Source: G963666945 sp963666945 (GTDB lineage: Bacteria; Bacteroidota; Bacteroidia; Bacteroidales; Marinifilaceae). Taken from it: a DNA stretch of 64,000 bases. Location: assembly GCA_963666945.2 (NCBI GenBank), contig CAXXRT010000004.1:1-64000 (forward strand). Reading direction: 5' to 3'. The notes beneath the pieces were generated by a model. The model saw only the letters and a list, made by a program, of their open reading frames with translations, ran no database searches and was not told the DNA's origin. Shown piece after piece: positions 17,815 through 26,500 of the stretch (positions within the stretch are counted from its first letter, which is position 1; the number at the start of each line of letters is the position of its first letter). A program made the translations under genes and the position numbers.

Positions 17815-19314
17815 ATGAATATTAAAGATTGGGTTAAAAACGTCGTAAAACAGGATGAGATTGATAAGTATCTTATTGATGGAAAGGATTTTATAGACGA
17901 AAAAGAGATATGGGGTAAAATAGAAGCCAATAAAAATCCTGATAATGAGCGTATCAGGGCTATTCTTAAGAAATCTTTGGACATTAAAAGGCTCGACCCC
18001 GATGAGGTGGCGGCTTTAATGCATGTAGAGGATCCTGAAATGTGGAAGGAAATGCGTGAGGTGGCTCTTCAGGTTAAGAAAAAAGTGTACGATAACAGAA
18101 TAGTGTTTTTTGCTCCACTTTACTGTGCTAACCTGTGTGTAAACAATTGTGCTTATTGCGGATTCCGTTGCGAAAACAAGGAAGAGAAGCGTAGAATTCT
18201 TGATATGGATGAAATCAAGAGGGAGGCTGAAGCTGTGATAGATCAAGGGCACAAGAGAATGATAGTTGTTTACGGTGAGCACCAGCAATCCGATGCCAAC
18301 TACATTGCTGAAAGTATTTCTACTATTTATACTGCTAAAAGACAGGCTCCAAATAGTAATGGGTATAACAGTATCCGCAGGGTAAACGTGAATGCTGCTC
18401 CTATGAGTATTGAGGATCTTAAAAAACTTTGGAAAGCGGGTATTGGTACCTATCAGGTCTTCCAGGAAACATACCATAAAGAGACTTACGCAAAACTTCA
18501 CCCTGCAGATACCATCAAGGGTAATTACCGCTGGAGACTTTATGCTCTCCACAGGGCTATGGATGCCGGTGTTGATGATGTTGCCATTGGTGCTTTGTTT
18601 GGTCTTTACGACTGGAAATTTGATGTGCTTGGGCTTATTTATCATGCCATAGATCTTGAGCGCCAGTTTGGTGTTGGGCCGCATACTATATCTTTCCCAA
18701 GAATGACTCCCGCACCTGGATCTTTCATAAGTGCGAATTCTGAGCACTACGTGAACGATGAGGATTTCAAGAAGATTGTTACTGTGCTTCGTCTTGCCGT
18801 TCCTTACACCGGGCTTATTATTACTGCACGTGAAGATGCTGAGCTTAAGCGTGAGGTCATAAAGTACGGCTGTACCCAGACCGATGCTTCTACAAAGATA
18901 GGTATTGGTGCTTATTCTGAAGATCAGCTTCAGAACGATAATATGGATAAAGTGCAGTTTACCCTTGGCGATGAAAGAAGTCTTGATGAGGTTGTAAGGG
19001 AGCTTGCTGAGGATGGATTTATCACTTCCTTCTGTACTGCGGGATATCGTTGCGGAAGAACAGGGGATAAGATTATGAATCTTCTTGAAACAGGCGTTGA
19101 GGGTAAGTTCTGTAAACTGAATGCCATACTTACATTCCGTGAATTCCTTAACGATTATGCTTCGGAGGAAACTAAAAAGATTGGTGAGGAACTTATTGCA
19201 AAAGAGCTTAAGGCTGTTGATGAAAATGAGTGGTTCGCCGATAAAAAATTGTTAAAAACATTCAAGTCTTATTACGAAAGAGTAGCAAATGGAGAACGTG
19301 ACCTTTATATTTAA
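17815..19314 (+). CDS. hydG: HydG-type radical SAM tyrosine lyase ([FeFe]-hydrogenase maturase or close paralogue)
   Basis: About 499 aa from ATG 17815; a TTG 21 codons upstream is also in frame. HydG cleaves tyrosine to make the CO/CN iron precursor of the hydrogenase H-cluster. The radical SAM motif is C108-x3-C112-x2-C115 (CVNNCAYC). Extensive HydG-like sequence follows (YGEHQQSDANYIAESI, VFQETYHKETYAKLHP, GPHTISFPRMTPAPGS). The C-terminal auxiliary-cluster motif is unusual. The expected C-x2-C-x22-C reads C407-TA-G410-YR-C413 ... C433, so the second Cys is Gly and a Cys appears three residues later. No hydE, hydF or hydrogenase gene lies in the window, so it may be true HydG or a HydG-like paralogue. 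Confidence 0.85.
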   Translation: MNIKDWVKNVVKQDEIDKYLIDGKDFIDEKEIWGKIEANKNPDNERIRAILKKSLDIKRLDPDEVAALMHVEDPEMWKEMREVALQVKKKVYDNRIVFFAPLYCANLCVNNCAYCGFRCENKEEKRRILDMDEIKREAEAVIDQGHKRMIVVYGEHQQSDANYIAESISTIYTAKRQAPNSNGYNSIRRVNVNAAPMSIEDLKKLWKAGIGTYQVFQETYHKETYAKLHPADTIKGNYRWRLYALHRAMDAGVDDVAIGALFGLYDWKFDVLGLIYHAIDLERQFGVGPHTISFPRMTPAPGSFISANSEHYVNDEDFKKIVTVLRLAVPYTGLIITAREDAELKREVIKYGCTQTDASTKIGIGAYSEDQLQNDNMDKVQFTLGDERSLDEVVRELAEDGFITSFCTAGYRCGRTGDKIMNLLETGVEGKFCKLNAILTFREFLNDYASEETKKIGEELIAKELKAVDENEWFADKKLLKTFKSYYERVANGERDLYI

Positions 19315-19585
19315 CAGGTGCTCGGAAATTTGTGAGAACAATACAATCTTAAGACAAAGGTTACAGGCTATATCCGGTCTTTTGGAAAAAGAGGCCGGAG
19401 TTATTCTCTCTTTCTGTGAGAGAATTGGTAATCGATGGAAGTATCTTTGTGGTTCAAACGATTTTATAACACCATTTTACAAGTACGATAACAATAAGGG
19501 TTATGGTATTATGGTGCAGGACTGGGGAAAATTGGAATCCCAAAAAGAAGTGGTTATAGAATTTCTTTTTAAGAATTGTATATAA
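19289..19585 (+). CDS. Small Cys-containing hypothetical protein overlapping hydG
   Basis: 98 aa, starting at an ATG inside the last nine codons of hydG (26-bp overlap in another frame), which suggests translational coupling. It has five Cys (including a C-x3-C near residues 11-15), predicted helices (ILRQRLQAISGLLEKEAG), and a mixed C-terminal half with aromatic residues. No signal peptide. I do not recognise the family. Its position and Cys content make a role with the HydG-like enzyme possible. The C-terminal codons run into a 21-bp direct repeat. Confidence 0.6.
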   Translation: MENVTFIFNRCSEICENNTILRQRLQAISGLLEKEAGVILSFCERIGNRWKYLCGSNDFITPFYKYDNNKGYGIMVQDWGKLESQKEVVIEFLFKNCI

Positions 19586-19610
19586 ATATTTTAAGAATTG
19601 TATATAAATA
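19568..19610. repeat. Two direct copies of a 21-bp sequence (TTTAAGAATTGTATATAAAT...)
   Basis: Copies at 19568-19588 and 19590-19610 are identical and one base apart. The first includes the stop codon of the small ORF; the second runs into the terminator stem. It looks like a short tandem duplication. Confidence 0.85.
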
Positions 19611-19640
19611 AAGGTTGCTCTTATGGCAACCTTTATTTAT
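19604..19640 (+). terminator. Hairpin terminator after hydG operon
   Basis: A perfect 15-bp stem, ATAAATAAAGGTTGC / GCAACCTTTATTTAT, around a 7-nt loop. The AT flanks supply a U-rich 3' side. It can act on both strands, with the gene at 19727 converging on it. Confidence 0.8.
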
Positions 19641-19726
19641 AAATGACAAGGTGTGGATCAGTTAAAAACCACACAAATTAAAAGTATAAAATCTTAAACC
19701 TGCAAAACGGACTACTTATTTTTATA

Positions 19727-20047
19727 TCATGCTGTCACTTCTTTGGGCTTTTCGCATGCCTGGTAATCTATGATGTTTTGTATCATGTATTTGTATCCCA
19801 GATATCCGTTTCTGAAGAATTGTTTTAGTTCTTTCTTTTGAAAGGAATTGCAATGTTTTACTTCTATGTAAAACTCCCAGCCGTCTTCTGTTCTGTGTGG
19901 ATACAATTTGATTTCTTCTCCATCCAATATTTTTTCTGCTGTTATTGGATTAACGTCTTTCGTCTGTACGTAACGTTTGTCTTCTCCGTCCCAATGTCCT
20001 GAAAAATTAGGGCATTTTGTGACCTTCAATTCAAAACTCAGTAACAT
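19727..20047 (-). CDS. Hypothetical protein, about 106 aa
   Basis: ATG 20047 (MLLSFELKVTKCPNFSGHWDGE) is preferred to an upstream start at 20083 because the extra residues look unrelated. It is a soluble protein with alternating strands in the first two thirds (EEIKLYPHRTEDGWEFYIEVKHC) and basic, aromatic helices at the end (KKELKQFFRNGYLGYKYMIQNI). Cys are at three scattered positions; no signal peptide. I do not recognise the family. It is monocistronic and convergent with hydG. Confidence 0.6.
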   Translation of the reverse strand: MLLSFELKVTKCPNFSGHWDGEDKRYVQTKDVNPITAEKILDGEEIKLYPHRTEDGWEFYIEVKHCNSFQKKELKQFFRNGYLGYKYMIQNIIDYQACEKPKEVTA

Positions 20048-20259
20048 AGTTTGTGTTTTTATTTGGTTAAATAATAAAGGCAAACATAAGTATTAAAACC
20101 ATATATAAAAATTTAAAAATCTTTATTTTACCTCTGTATATAATATAGTGCTTTTTACTTGATAATATGAATATGTTTGTCTAAGTTTGAATGTTTCTCC
20201 CTTTTTATTTTTCTTTAGGTCTTTGGGGTTTAAAAACTGTGTTTTGTCTTTATTCCTGC

Positions 20260-20628
20260 TTCTGTCTTCTGGCATTATGTCTGTTGTGGTTAATTTTAAT
20301 GATTAAAAAAATAACTTCTCTTTCCTTCTGTCTTCTGGTATTCTGATTATTGTGGTTAATTTTTATGATTATAAAAATGACTTCGTATCCCCTCTGTCTT
20401 CTGCTATTCTGGTTGTTGTTGGTAATTTTAATGGCTAATAAAATAGCTTTACATCCCTTCTGTCTTCTGGCATTATGTCTGTTGTGGTTAATTTTTATGA
20501 TTATAAAAATGACTTCGTATCCCCTCTGTCTTCTGCTATTCTGGTTATGGTTGGTGATTTTAATGGCTAATAAAATAAATTTACATCCCTTCTATATTCT
20601 GGTATTCTGAATTTTGTGGGTGTTCTGC
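20260..20628. repeat. 66-bp tandem-repeat array, five full units plus a partial, in an A-A-B-A-B pattern
   Basis: Units start at 20260, 20326, 20392, 20458 and 20524, each exactly 66 bp; a sixth partial copy begins at 20590. Units at 20260, 20326 and 20458 are type A (TTCTGTCTTCTGG...). Units at 20392 and 20524 are type B (CTCTGTCTTCTGC...). The A+B pair 20326-20457 is thus repeated as a 132-bp dimer at 20458-20589. Type A units at 20326 and 20458 contain an 8-bp inverted repeat ATTTTTAT-gatt-ATAAAAAT. The array ends about 50 bp before the promoter of the HU-CCDC81 gene. It is not CRISPR-like because there are no spacers. 20048-20259 shows nothing else I recognise. Confidence 0.93.
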
Positions 20629-20639
20629 AAAATTTAATC

Positions 20640-20670
20640 TTTGAAAAATCGATTAAAATCCTTACTTTTG
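20640..20670 (+). promoter_or_regulatory. Consensus promoter TTTG-N19-TACTTTTG
   Basis: TTTG at 20640-20643, exactly 19 bp, then TACTTTTG at 20663-20670: a perfect match to the Bacteroidota consensus. Initiation would fall at about 20677, giving an extremely short leader for the gene starting at 20679 or 20688. Confidence 0.8.
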
Positions 20671-20687
20671 CACTTAGAATGGTTAAT

Positions 20688-21359
20688 ATGATAAGTTATA
20701 TAAACGACCTTTTGTATCTTCACGAATGTGTGATTATCCCTGGGTTAGGCGGGTTCGTGACAAACTACCGGCCTTCTCGTCTCGATGAGAAGAGGGGTGT
20801 TTTTTATCCCCCCACCAAGGAGATATCCTTCAATCGTAGTCTTACTAAAAACGATGGCCTGCTGGTCAACTGGATGGTTAGAAAAGAAGGTATAAACTAC
20901 GAGAAGGCAAACAGAAGGGTTGCCTATTTTGTGGAAGATATTAGGGTTAAACTTAATCAGGGACAGAGGGTGGTGTTTGAAAACGTGGGTATCTTGTATT
21001 GCGACCGACGCTTCAATATACTTTTCGAACCTGTGAATTATAACTTTCTGACCGACTCCTGGGGGATGGAAGAAATTCTTGTCAATCCCGTTGAAAGTCA
21101 TGCCAACGCCTCCCGATCCAACGCTTCGGTTGGAAAGTGGCTTAAATACGGTGCCGCTGCTTCTGTAATAGGTGGTGGAATGTTTGTTCTTGGCGAGAAT
21201 GCCGATGTTCTTAGAAATTCCGACTATAAGGTGCCCGAAGAGGCTTCGGTGGCTTCCGTCGTGATATTCTCCGATAATAATATAAATAAAGAAAGACCAC
21301 GTATCTCCGATCCCGGGGAGCTGGTGAATTACGACCCTCTTGAAGATATGGGTAAGTAG
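20688..21359 (+). CDS. HU-CCDC81-type domain protein, SPOR domain absent
   Basis: 223 aa from ATG 20688 (ATG 20679 is three codons upstream and almost at the predicted transcript start). The N-terminal half is the HU-related domain found in Bacteroidota (INDLLYLHECVIIPGLGGFVTNYRPS, then NDGLLVNWMVRKEGINYEKA and GQRVVFENVGILYCD). A short hydrophobic stretch (YGAAASVIGGGMFVLG, about 164-180) may be a membrane anchor. Many relatives end in a SPOR peptidoglycan-binding domain; here the C-terminus is a short acidic tail. Possibly linked to chromosome or cell-envelope organisation; no direct evidence. Confidence 0.82.
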   Translation: MISYINDLLYLHECVIIPGLGGFVTNYRPSRLDEKRGVFYPPTKEISFNRSLTKNDGLLVNWMVRKEGINYEKANRRVAYFVEDIRVKLNQGQRVVFENVGILYCDRRFNILFEPVNYNFLTDSWGMEEILVNPVESHANASRSNASVGKWLKYGAAASVIGGGMFVLGENADVLRNSDYKVPEEASVASVVIFSDNNINKERPRISDPGELVNYDPLEDMGK

Positions 21360-21440
21360 TTTTTTGTTTGTCGATATATTATTAATCCCTTTTTTTGTTA
21401 ACTTGCATATAGAATAAGTTTTTTATTTAATGTTTGTATT

Positions 21441-21884
21441 ATGAATAATTGGATTACTATTGCCACCTACGAATATTCCCAGCAGGCACATATGGTGAAA
21501 AATTACCTTGAATCTGAAGGGATTGTGGTCTTTATGAAAGATGATATGACAGCACAGGTTGCAAGTTATTATGCTCATGCCATTGGGGGGATTAAGCTGC
21601 AGGTTAGAGAAGATGACTTTGACAGGGCTATTGAAGTACTGGAAAAGGGGGGATACATAAAAGATAAATCAGATTTTAAAAATGTTGAGGTAGAAATTGT
21701 TAAAAGAGACCAAAGCATAGCTTTTGATACCTGTCCTTTCTGTAAATCCAAAAATATAGAAAAACTAAAGCAGTCCGATGCAATAACCACAGCTATATAC
21801 TCCATACTCGGGGCTATTTTCCCCTTGTTGCGCCTGCCATATAAATGCAACGACTGTAAAAAGGTTTGGAAGTATAAGAGATAG
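21441..21884 (+). CDS. DUF2007-domain protein with C-terminal zinc ribbon
   Basis: 147 aa. The N-terminal 70 residues match the small DUF2007 fold (TIATYEYSQQAHMVKNYLESEGI...GGIKLQVREDDFDRAIEVLEKGGY). The C-terminal part has paired Cys motifs C-x2-C (CPFCKS and CNDCKK), consistent with one zinc ribbon, separated by a hydrophobic stretch (TTAIYSILGAIFPLLRLPY). Role unknown; members are often described only as putative signal-transducing proteins. Confidence 0.85.
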   Translation: MNNWITIATYEYSQQAHMVKNYLESEGIVVFMKDDMTAQVASYYAHAIGGIKLQVREDDFDRAIEVLEKGGYIKDKSDFKNVEVEIVKRDQSIAFDTCPFCKSKNIEKLKQSDAITTAIYSILGAIFPLLRLPYKCNDCKKVWKYKR

Positions 21885-22037
21885 ATAAGTTATCAATTTA
21901 GTTATTTATCCTTATAGACGTTGATCCGTTAGATTCTTTCTGGTCTTTCTCAGAGCTCCCAGGTTCGTGCCTTACTCGTATCCTCCTTGCTCCAAGCTCG
22001 AAACTCTTGCGACGTTTGTGCTTCGTTTATGCTTGAT

Positions 22038-22092
22038 TTACCCTTGCTTTCTACTAGTTATATAGTACAAACTAAGCGGAAAGCATGGGTAA
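22038..22092. repeat. Imperfect inverted repeat, 14-bp arms
   Basis: TTACCCTTGCTTTC (22038-22051) and GAAAGCATGGGTAA (22079-22092) pair with one mismatch around a 27-nt loop that itself contains ACTAGT/ACTA-like sequence. It lies in a 266-bp non-coding gap (21885-22150) that is visibly more GC-rich than its surroundings. It could be an RNA hairpin or a remnant of a small repeat element. Confidence 0.5.
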
Positions 22093-22150
22093 GGAATGTA
22101 TCTGAGTCGTGGTATTTGTATTATAGTATCTTTTCCCGGAAGTCATGACT

Positions 22151-22576
22151 TTAAATTTTAGGTTTCATTTGTTCTTTGTAGAATTTGTAAAATGCCGTCT
22201 TTATTTCGTCCCTTACCCTTAGGAATTCGCTCCATATGAAATCCTCAGAGCCTATGGCGTGCGAAGGGTCGTCAAAACCTATATGTAGCCTGTTCTTTAC
22301 TTTGCCCGTAAAGGTGGGACAGCTTTCGTTTGCCCCTCCGCAAACGGTGATTACATAATCCCATTCCTGGTTCAGATACATATCCACCGGGTCAGAGGTG
22401 TGGTGGCTTATGTCAATGCCAATTTCTTTCATGGCCTTTACCGCATTGGTATTAAGACTCCCGCTGGCCTCCGTGCCTGCAGAACAAACGGTTATATCTT
22501 TGTCGAACGATTGTAGGAATCCGTGGGCCATCTGACTGCGGCAGCTATTGCCCGTGCATAATATTAAGACTTTCAT
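22151..22576 (-). CDS. arsC: Arsenate reductase, thioredoxin-coupled low-molecular-weight phosphatase type
   Basis: 141 aa from ATG 22576. It reduces arsenate to arsenite using three cysteines. The P-loop nucleophile motif is C7-TGNSC-R13, and the redox pair is C79-GGANES-C86, the spacing of the pI258-type enzyme. The DP acid loop appears as FDDPSHA. The gene starts 2 bp after the arsR stop, so the two are one operon. No arsenite efflux gene is adjacent in the window, which leaves the pathway incomplete here. Confidence 0.92.
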   Translation of the reverse strand: MKVLILCTGNSCRSQMAHGFLQSFDKDITVCSAGTEASGSLNTNAVKAMKEIGIDISHHTSDPVDMYLNQEWDYVITVCGGANESCPTFTGKVKNRLHIGFDDPSHAIGSEDFIWSEFLRVRDEIKTAFYKFYKEQMKPKI

Positions 22577-22578
22577 AA

Positions 22579-22911
22579 TTAACTGCATTTATAATTTTTG
22601 GTATTCAGGTTATCAAGGAATGATTGAATAGCCTTTTTTACTTCCCTTACTTTCCTGGGATTAAGGCAGTATTTTGTTTTTACGCCTTCTGTATGTCCCT
22701 GTATTAATCCTATTTCTTTAAGTTCCTTCAGATGCTGGTTTACCGTTGTCCTGCCCAGAGGCAGCTCATCTGATATGTCCCCTGTGATACACGACTCGGA
22801 GCTTGCAAGAAATATTAAAATCTGTAAACGTGCAGGATGTGACAATACCTTAAAATATCTGGCCGTTTCGCTCAGTTCTCTGTCAAATAGTAATGATTTT
22901 GCTTGTACCAT
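22579..22911 (-). CDS. arsR: ArsR-family metalloregulator
   Basis: 110-aa winged-helix repressor. The helix-turn-helix is RTTVNQHLKELKEIGLI, after the conserved KVLSHPARLQILIFL. Candidate metalloid-binding Cys are C41 (SSESCITGD), C82 and C109 near the C-terminus; the classical C-x-C of E. coli ArsR is absent. It sits first in the arsR-arsC operon with an inverted-repeat operator 47-82 bp upstream of its start, so autoregulation is likely. Confidence 0.92.
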   Translation of the reverse strand: MVQAKSLLFDRELSETARYFKVLSHPARLQILIFLASSESCITGDISDELPLGRTTVNQHLKELKEIGLIQGHTEGVKTKYCLNPRKVREVKKAIQSFLDNLNTKNYKCS

Positions 22912-22957
22912 TGTCTTATTGCTTTTTTGTCTTGTTGTTTTTTATTTGTCGTAAATA

Positions 22958-22993
22958 TACGTCAAATATTTCAATTGACGTAATTATACGTCA
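22958..22993 (-). promoter_or_regulatory. Likely ArsR operator
   Basis: TACGTCAA (22958-22965) and TTGACGTA (22975-22982) form a perfect 8-bp inverted repeat with a 9-bp spacer. A third half-site TACGTCA follows at 22987-22993. Its position just upstream of arsR fits a dimer-binding repressor site. Confidence 0.75.
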
Positions 22994-23502
22994 CGATATA
23001 TATTTGTGAGGGATTATTTATTTCTGATTTGGATTTTATATTGTTATTTATTCTAAATCATTATTTAGAAATTGTTATATAAAAAAGTTTTCATAATGAT
23101 TTTGTCTATCAATGCAAATTAAAAGTTTGTTATATTCTTTTATGTGTGCTTAAACTATTGAATAGAAAATATGTATGTATGATAGATATATTCCAGTGTT
23201 GCAGTGTATATTATCATTAAATAATTAGTTATCTGATATTTTATATAAGAATTTATATTAAATATGACAACTTTTTAAATCTGTCTATCGTAAATGTAGG
23301 GAGTTGTTTTAAATACAATAAATTTTTGTTACGTCATCTACATGAAATAATTATTATTCCATGTAGGGATATAATCGTTGTATATGGTTGGTATTAATTG
23401 GTTGTTAATCAGAGTTGTAAATATTAATATATATGTATAAATGAAAAATAATTTTATAAAGAAGTAGAAATACCTAATTGTTTTAACCTAAAAAATTAAT
23501 TT
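22994..23502. other. Long AT-rich leader between ars operator and second susC
   Basis: No ORF of note and no RNA gene recognised. It holds the near-palindrome listed at 23338-23366 and two copies of ATGTAGGGA (23294-23302 and 23361-23369), the second overlapping the palindrome. Confidence 0.6.
23338..23366. promoter_or_regulatory. 29-bp near-perfect palindrome upstream of second susC
   Basis: CTACATG-A-AATAAT-T-ATTATT-C-CATGTAG: two 14-nt arms about a single central T with one mismatch. It lies about 137 bp before the susC start. It is likely a regulator-binding site or a hairpin in the 5' leader; no terminator T-run follows. Confidence 0.6.
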
Positions 23503-26500
23503 ATGAAAAAACTGATCGGAGTAATAGCATTTATAATGCTATTGGGTGTTGGGTTGCTTAATGCCCAGACCAGAGAAGTAACCGGAATGGTTGCGGATAA
23601 ATCAGATGGATCTCCTTTGCCAGGTGTTTCTGTAGCTGTTAAAGGAACTAATACAGGTACTGCTACAGATATTAATGGTAAATATGTTTTAAAAGTTACA
23701 GATAAAGACATATTGGTGTTTTCGTTTGTGGGAATGAAAACTCAGGAGATTCTTGTTGGAAATAAAAAAGTTATTAATGTGTATCTTCAGTCTTCGAGGG
23801 TTACCGTTGAAGAGGTTATGGTTGTAGCTTACGGTACTGCTAAGAAGGAGTCTTTTACCGGTTCTGCCGAGATGGTAAGTAACGAGAAACTGGAAAAAAG
23901 GACTGTATCTTCTGTTACCAAGGCTCTTGAAGGTACTGTCGCCGGGGTTCAAACCACATCTGGTGGTGGTCAGCCCGGATCCGGAGCTTCAATAAGAATC
24001 AGGGGATTTGGTTCTATTAATGCTTCTTCATCTCCATTGTATGTTGTGGACGGTGTTCCTTACGATGGTAGTATAAGTGCGATAAATCCGGACGATATTC
24101 AGTCTATTTCTGTATTGAAGGATGCTTCAGCTTCGGCTCTTTATGGTGCAAGGGGTGCTAACGGCGTGGTGATTATAACTACCAAAAAGGGAAGTTCTAA
24201 AGAAACAGTGGTCAGATTTAAGGCTGTTTACGGAGTTACTGATCGTGCTGTTGACGATTATGAGACAGTGAATCCTAAAGAATATATGGAATTGCTTTAC
24301 GAGGCATATAAGAATCAATTGATTGTTAATGACGGATTTACTCCAGAGCAGGCAGCTACAATTGCCCTGGTGGGTAGCGAAGAAGAGAACAAGGATAGTT
24401 ATATGGGAATTTTAGGTGGTGAAATATACAATATATTTGATATTCATTCTTCGGAATTAATAGACCCTGCTACTGGTAAGATTTCTCCTATGGCAAAATA
24501 TAAGTATAAGCCGGACTGGTTTGATGAAGCTACAAGAGATAATCCTATTCGTTCAGATTACCAGTTGAGTATAAGCGGAGGTACAGAAAAAAGTCAGTAC
24601 TTGATGTCTATGGGTTATCTTGATGAAAAAGGTTTAGTAGAGAACTCAAAATTCAGCAGATTTACAGGACGTTTGAATTTAGACTCAGAGGTAAAAGAGT
24701 GGATGAAGGCAGGAATGAGCGCTGCTTACTCAAAAACAAAACAAAATTACCTTACTGATGAAGGAACTTCTTATAATAATGTTTGGTATTCTGCTGCATC
24801 TATAGCTCCTATATATCCGGTATATTTAAGAAATGAGGCTGGTGAGTTAATATTGGATGCTGATGGAAAGAAACAGTATGATTACGGTGAAAAAAGGCCT
24901 TATGCCAATAATTTTAACAGTATAGCTACTTTGTTTGATGATTCAAGAAGATATAATCTTGATAATATGAGTGGAAGGACTTATTTTATTTTTGATACTG
25001 ACAGGGATGATGTTGGAATATTAAAGGATTTGTCTTTTACTATGAATTTTGGATTTGATTATTATCATAGTAATCAGCTTATATATAATAACCCTTATCA
25101 CGGCGATGGTGCTTCTGTTGGTGGTAGAGGTTATAAGTATTCCAATAGAATGCAATCGTATACAATAAATCAGCTGTTGAACTATAAAAAAGAATTTGGC
25201 GAACATAATTTAGATGTATTGATAGGACATGAGTTTTATAAATACAGATACTCTCGCTTGTATGGGGCTAAGCAGGGATTTCCTTTTGGTGGTGTTGTAG
25301 AATTGGCTGCGGCTGCTGTTCCAACGGGAGTGACTTCATATACCAATAATTACAGAGTTGAATCTTATCTAAGCAGAGTAAATTATGACTATGCTGATAA
25401 ATATTATTTTTCTGCAAGTTTTAGACGTGATGGTTCCTCAAGATTTAACAAGGATTATCGTTGGGGTGATTTCTGGTCTTTAGGTGGATCGTGGAGAGTC
25501 ACCAAGGAAGAGTTTATGGCTTCGCTGGACTGGATAAATAACCTTACAGTAAAGGCCAGTTATGGAGAGCAAGGTAATGATATGTTGCTAGACGATGGTG
25601 ATCCAAATTATTTTGCATGGCAAAGTTTCTACAGCCTCGACTGGCCTAACAATAATATGGGAGGTGTAATGATTTCCTCTCTTGAAAATAAGGAAGTTGA
25701 GTGGGAGAAAAACCAAAACTTTAATACAGGTATTGAAGCAAGAATATTTGACAGAGTAAACATAGGTTTAGACTATTTTAGGAAAAAGACAACAGATTTA
25801 TTGTTGTATAGACCTAAGGCGACTTCATCTGGATTTAACGGTTACTGGGATAATGTTGGTGATATGGTAAACAAGGGTATTGAAGTCCAGATCGAGGCCG
25901 ATATATTCAGGAATGACTTTGTATGGGTGTTGAGTACTCAGTTCAGTCATGTGGAAAATGAAGTAACAAAATTAGTAACAGATGATCAGGAGATAGTCAG
26001 CGGGTCGTTTATTATTACAAAAGGTAAACCAATTAATTCATTTTATCTTCCAAAGTCGGCTGGTATAGATCCGTTGACAGGTAAGCAACTTTATTGGGCA
26101 ACCATTAAAGAAAAAGGTGAGGATGGCAAGATTACTACAAAAGAAGAAATAACAGACAGTTATAACGTAGCAGCTGCCAATAAGACAATTTTAGGAAGTC
26201 GTATACCTGATCTGTATGGTAGTATTACAAATAACTTTAGTTACAAAGGTTTTGATTTGTCTGTTTTAATGACATACTCTATTGGAGGTAAAGTTTTGGA
26301 TGGAGTTTATTCTTCATTTTTATCAGTAAGGGATGCAGGGGGAAGTTTACATTCTCATTTATTAAGGAGATGGCAAAAGCCCGGTGATGTTACTGATGTG
26401 CCCAGATTAGTACTGGGGGCAACTAATCAGACAACCGACCGTAGCTTGATAGATGCTTCATATATGAGTATAAAAAACGTATCTCTTGGCTATAATTTCC

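Noticed and set aside
20350..20610. Open frame of 86 codons with hydrophobic 44-residue repeats across the 66-bp array
   Set aside because: It starts at TTG with no nearby ATG, is stopped inside the previous unit (TGA at 20344-20346), and stays open simply because the unit length is a multiple of three.
20260..20628. CRISPR-like array
   Set aside because: Units are contiguous with no unique spacers, are 66 bp long and only partly palindromic, and no cas gene is in the window.
22912..23502. tRNA or other stable RNA gene in the long AT-rich leader
   Set aside because: I found no cloverleaf or TTCGA-type T-loop with a matching acceptor stem; only the palindrome stands out.
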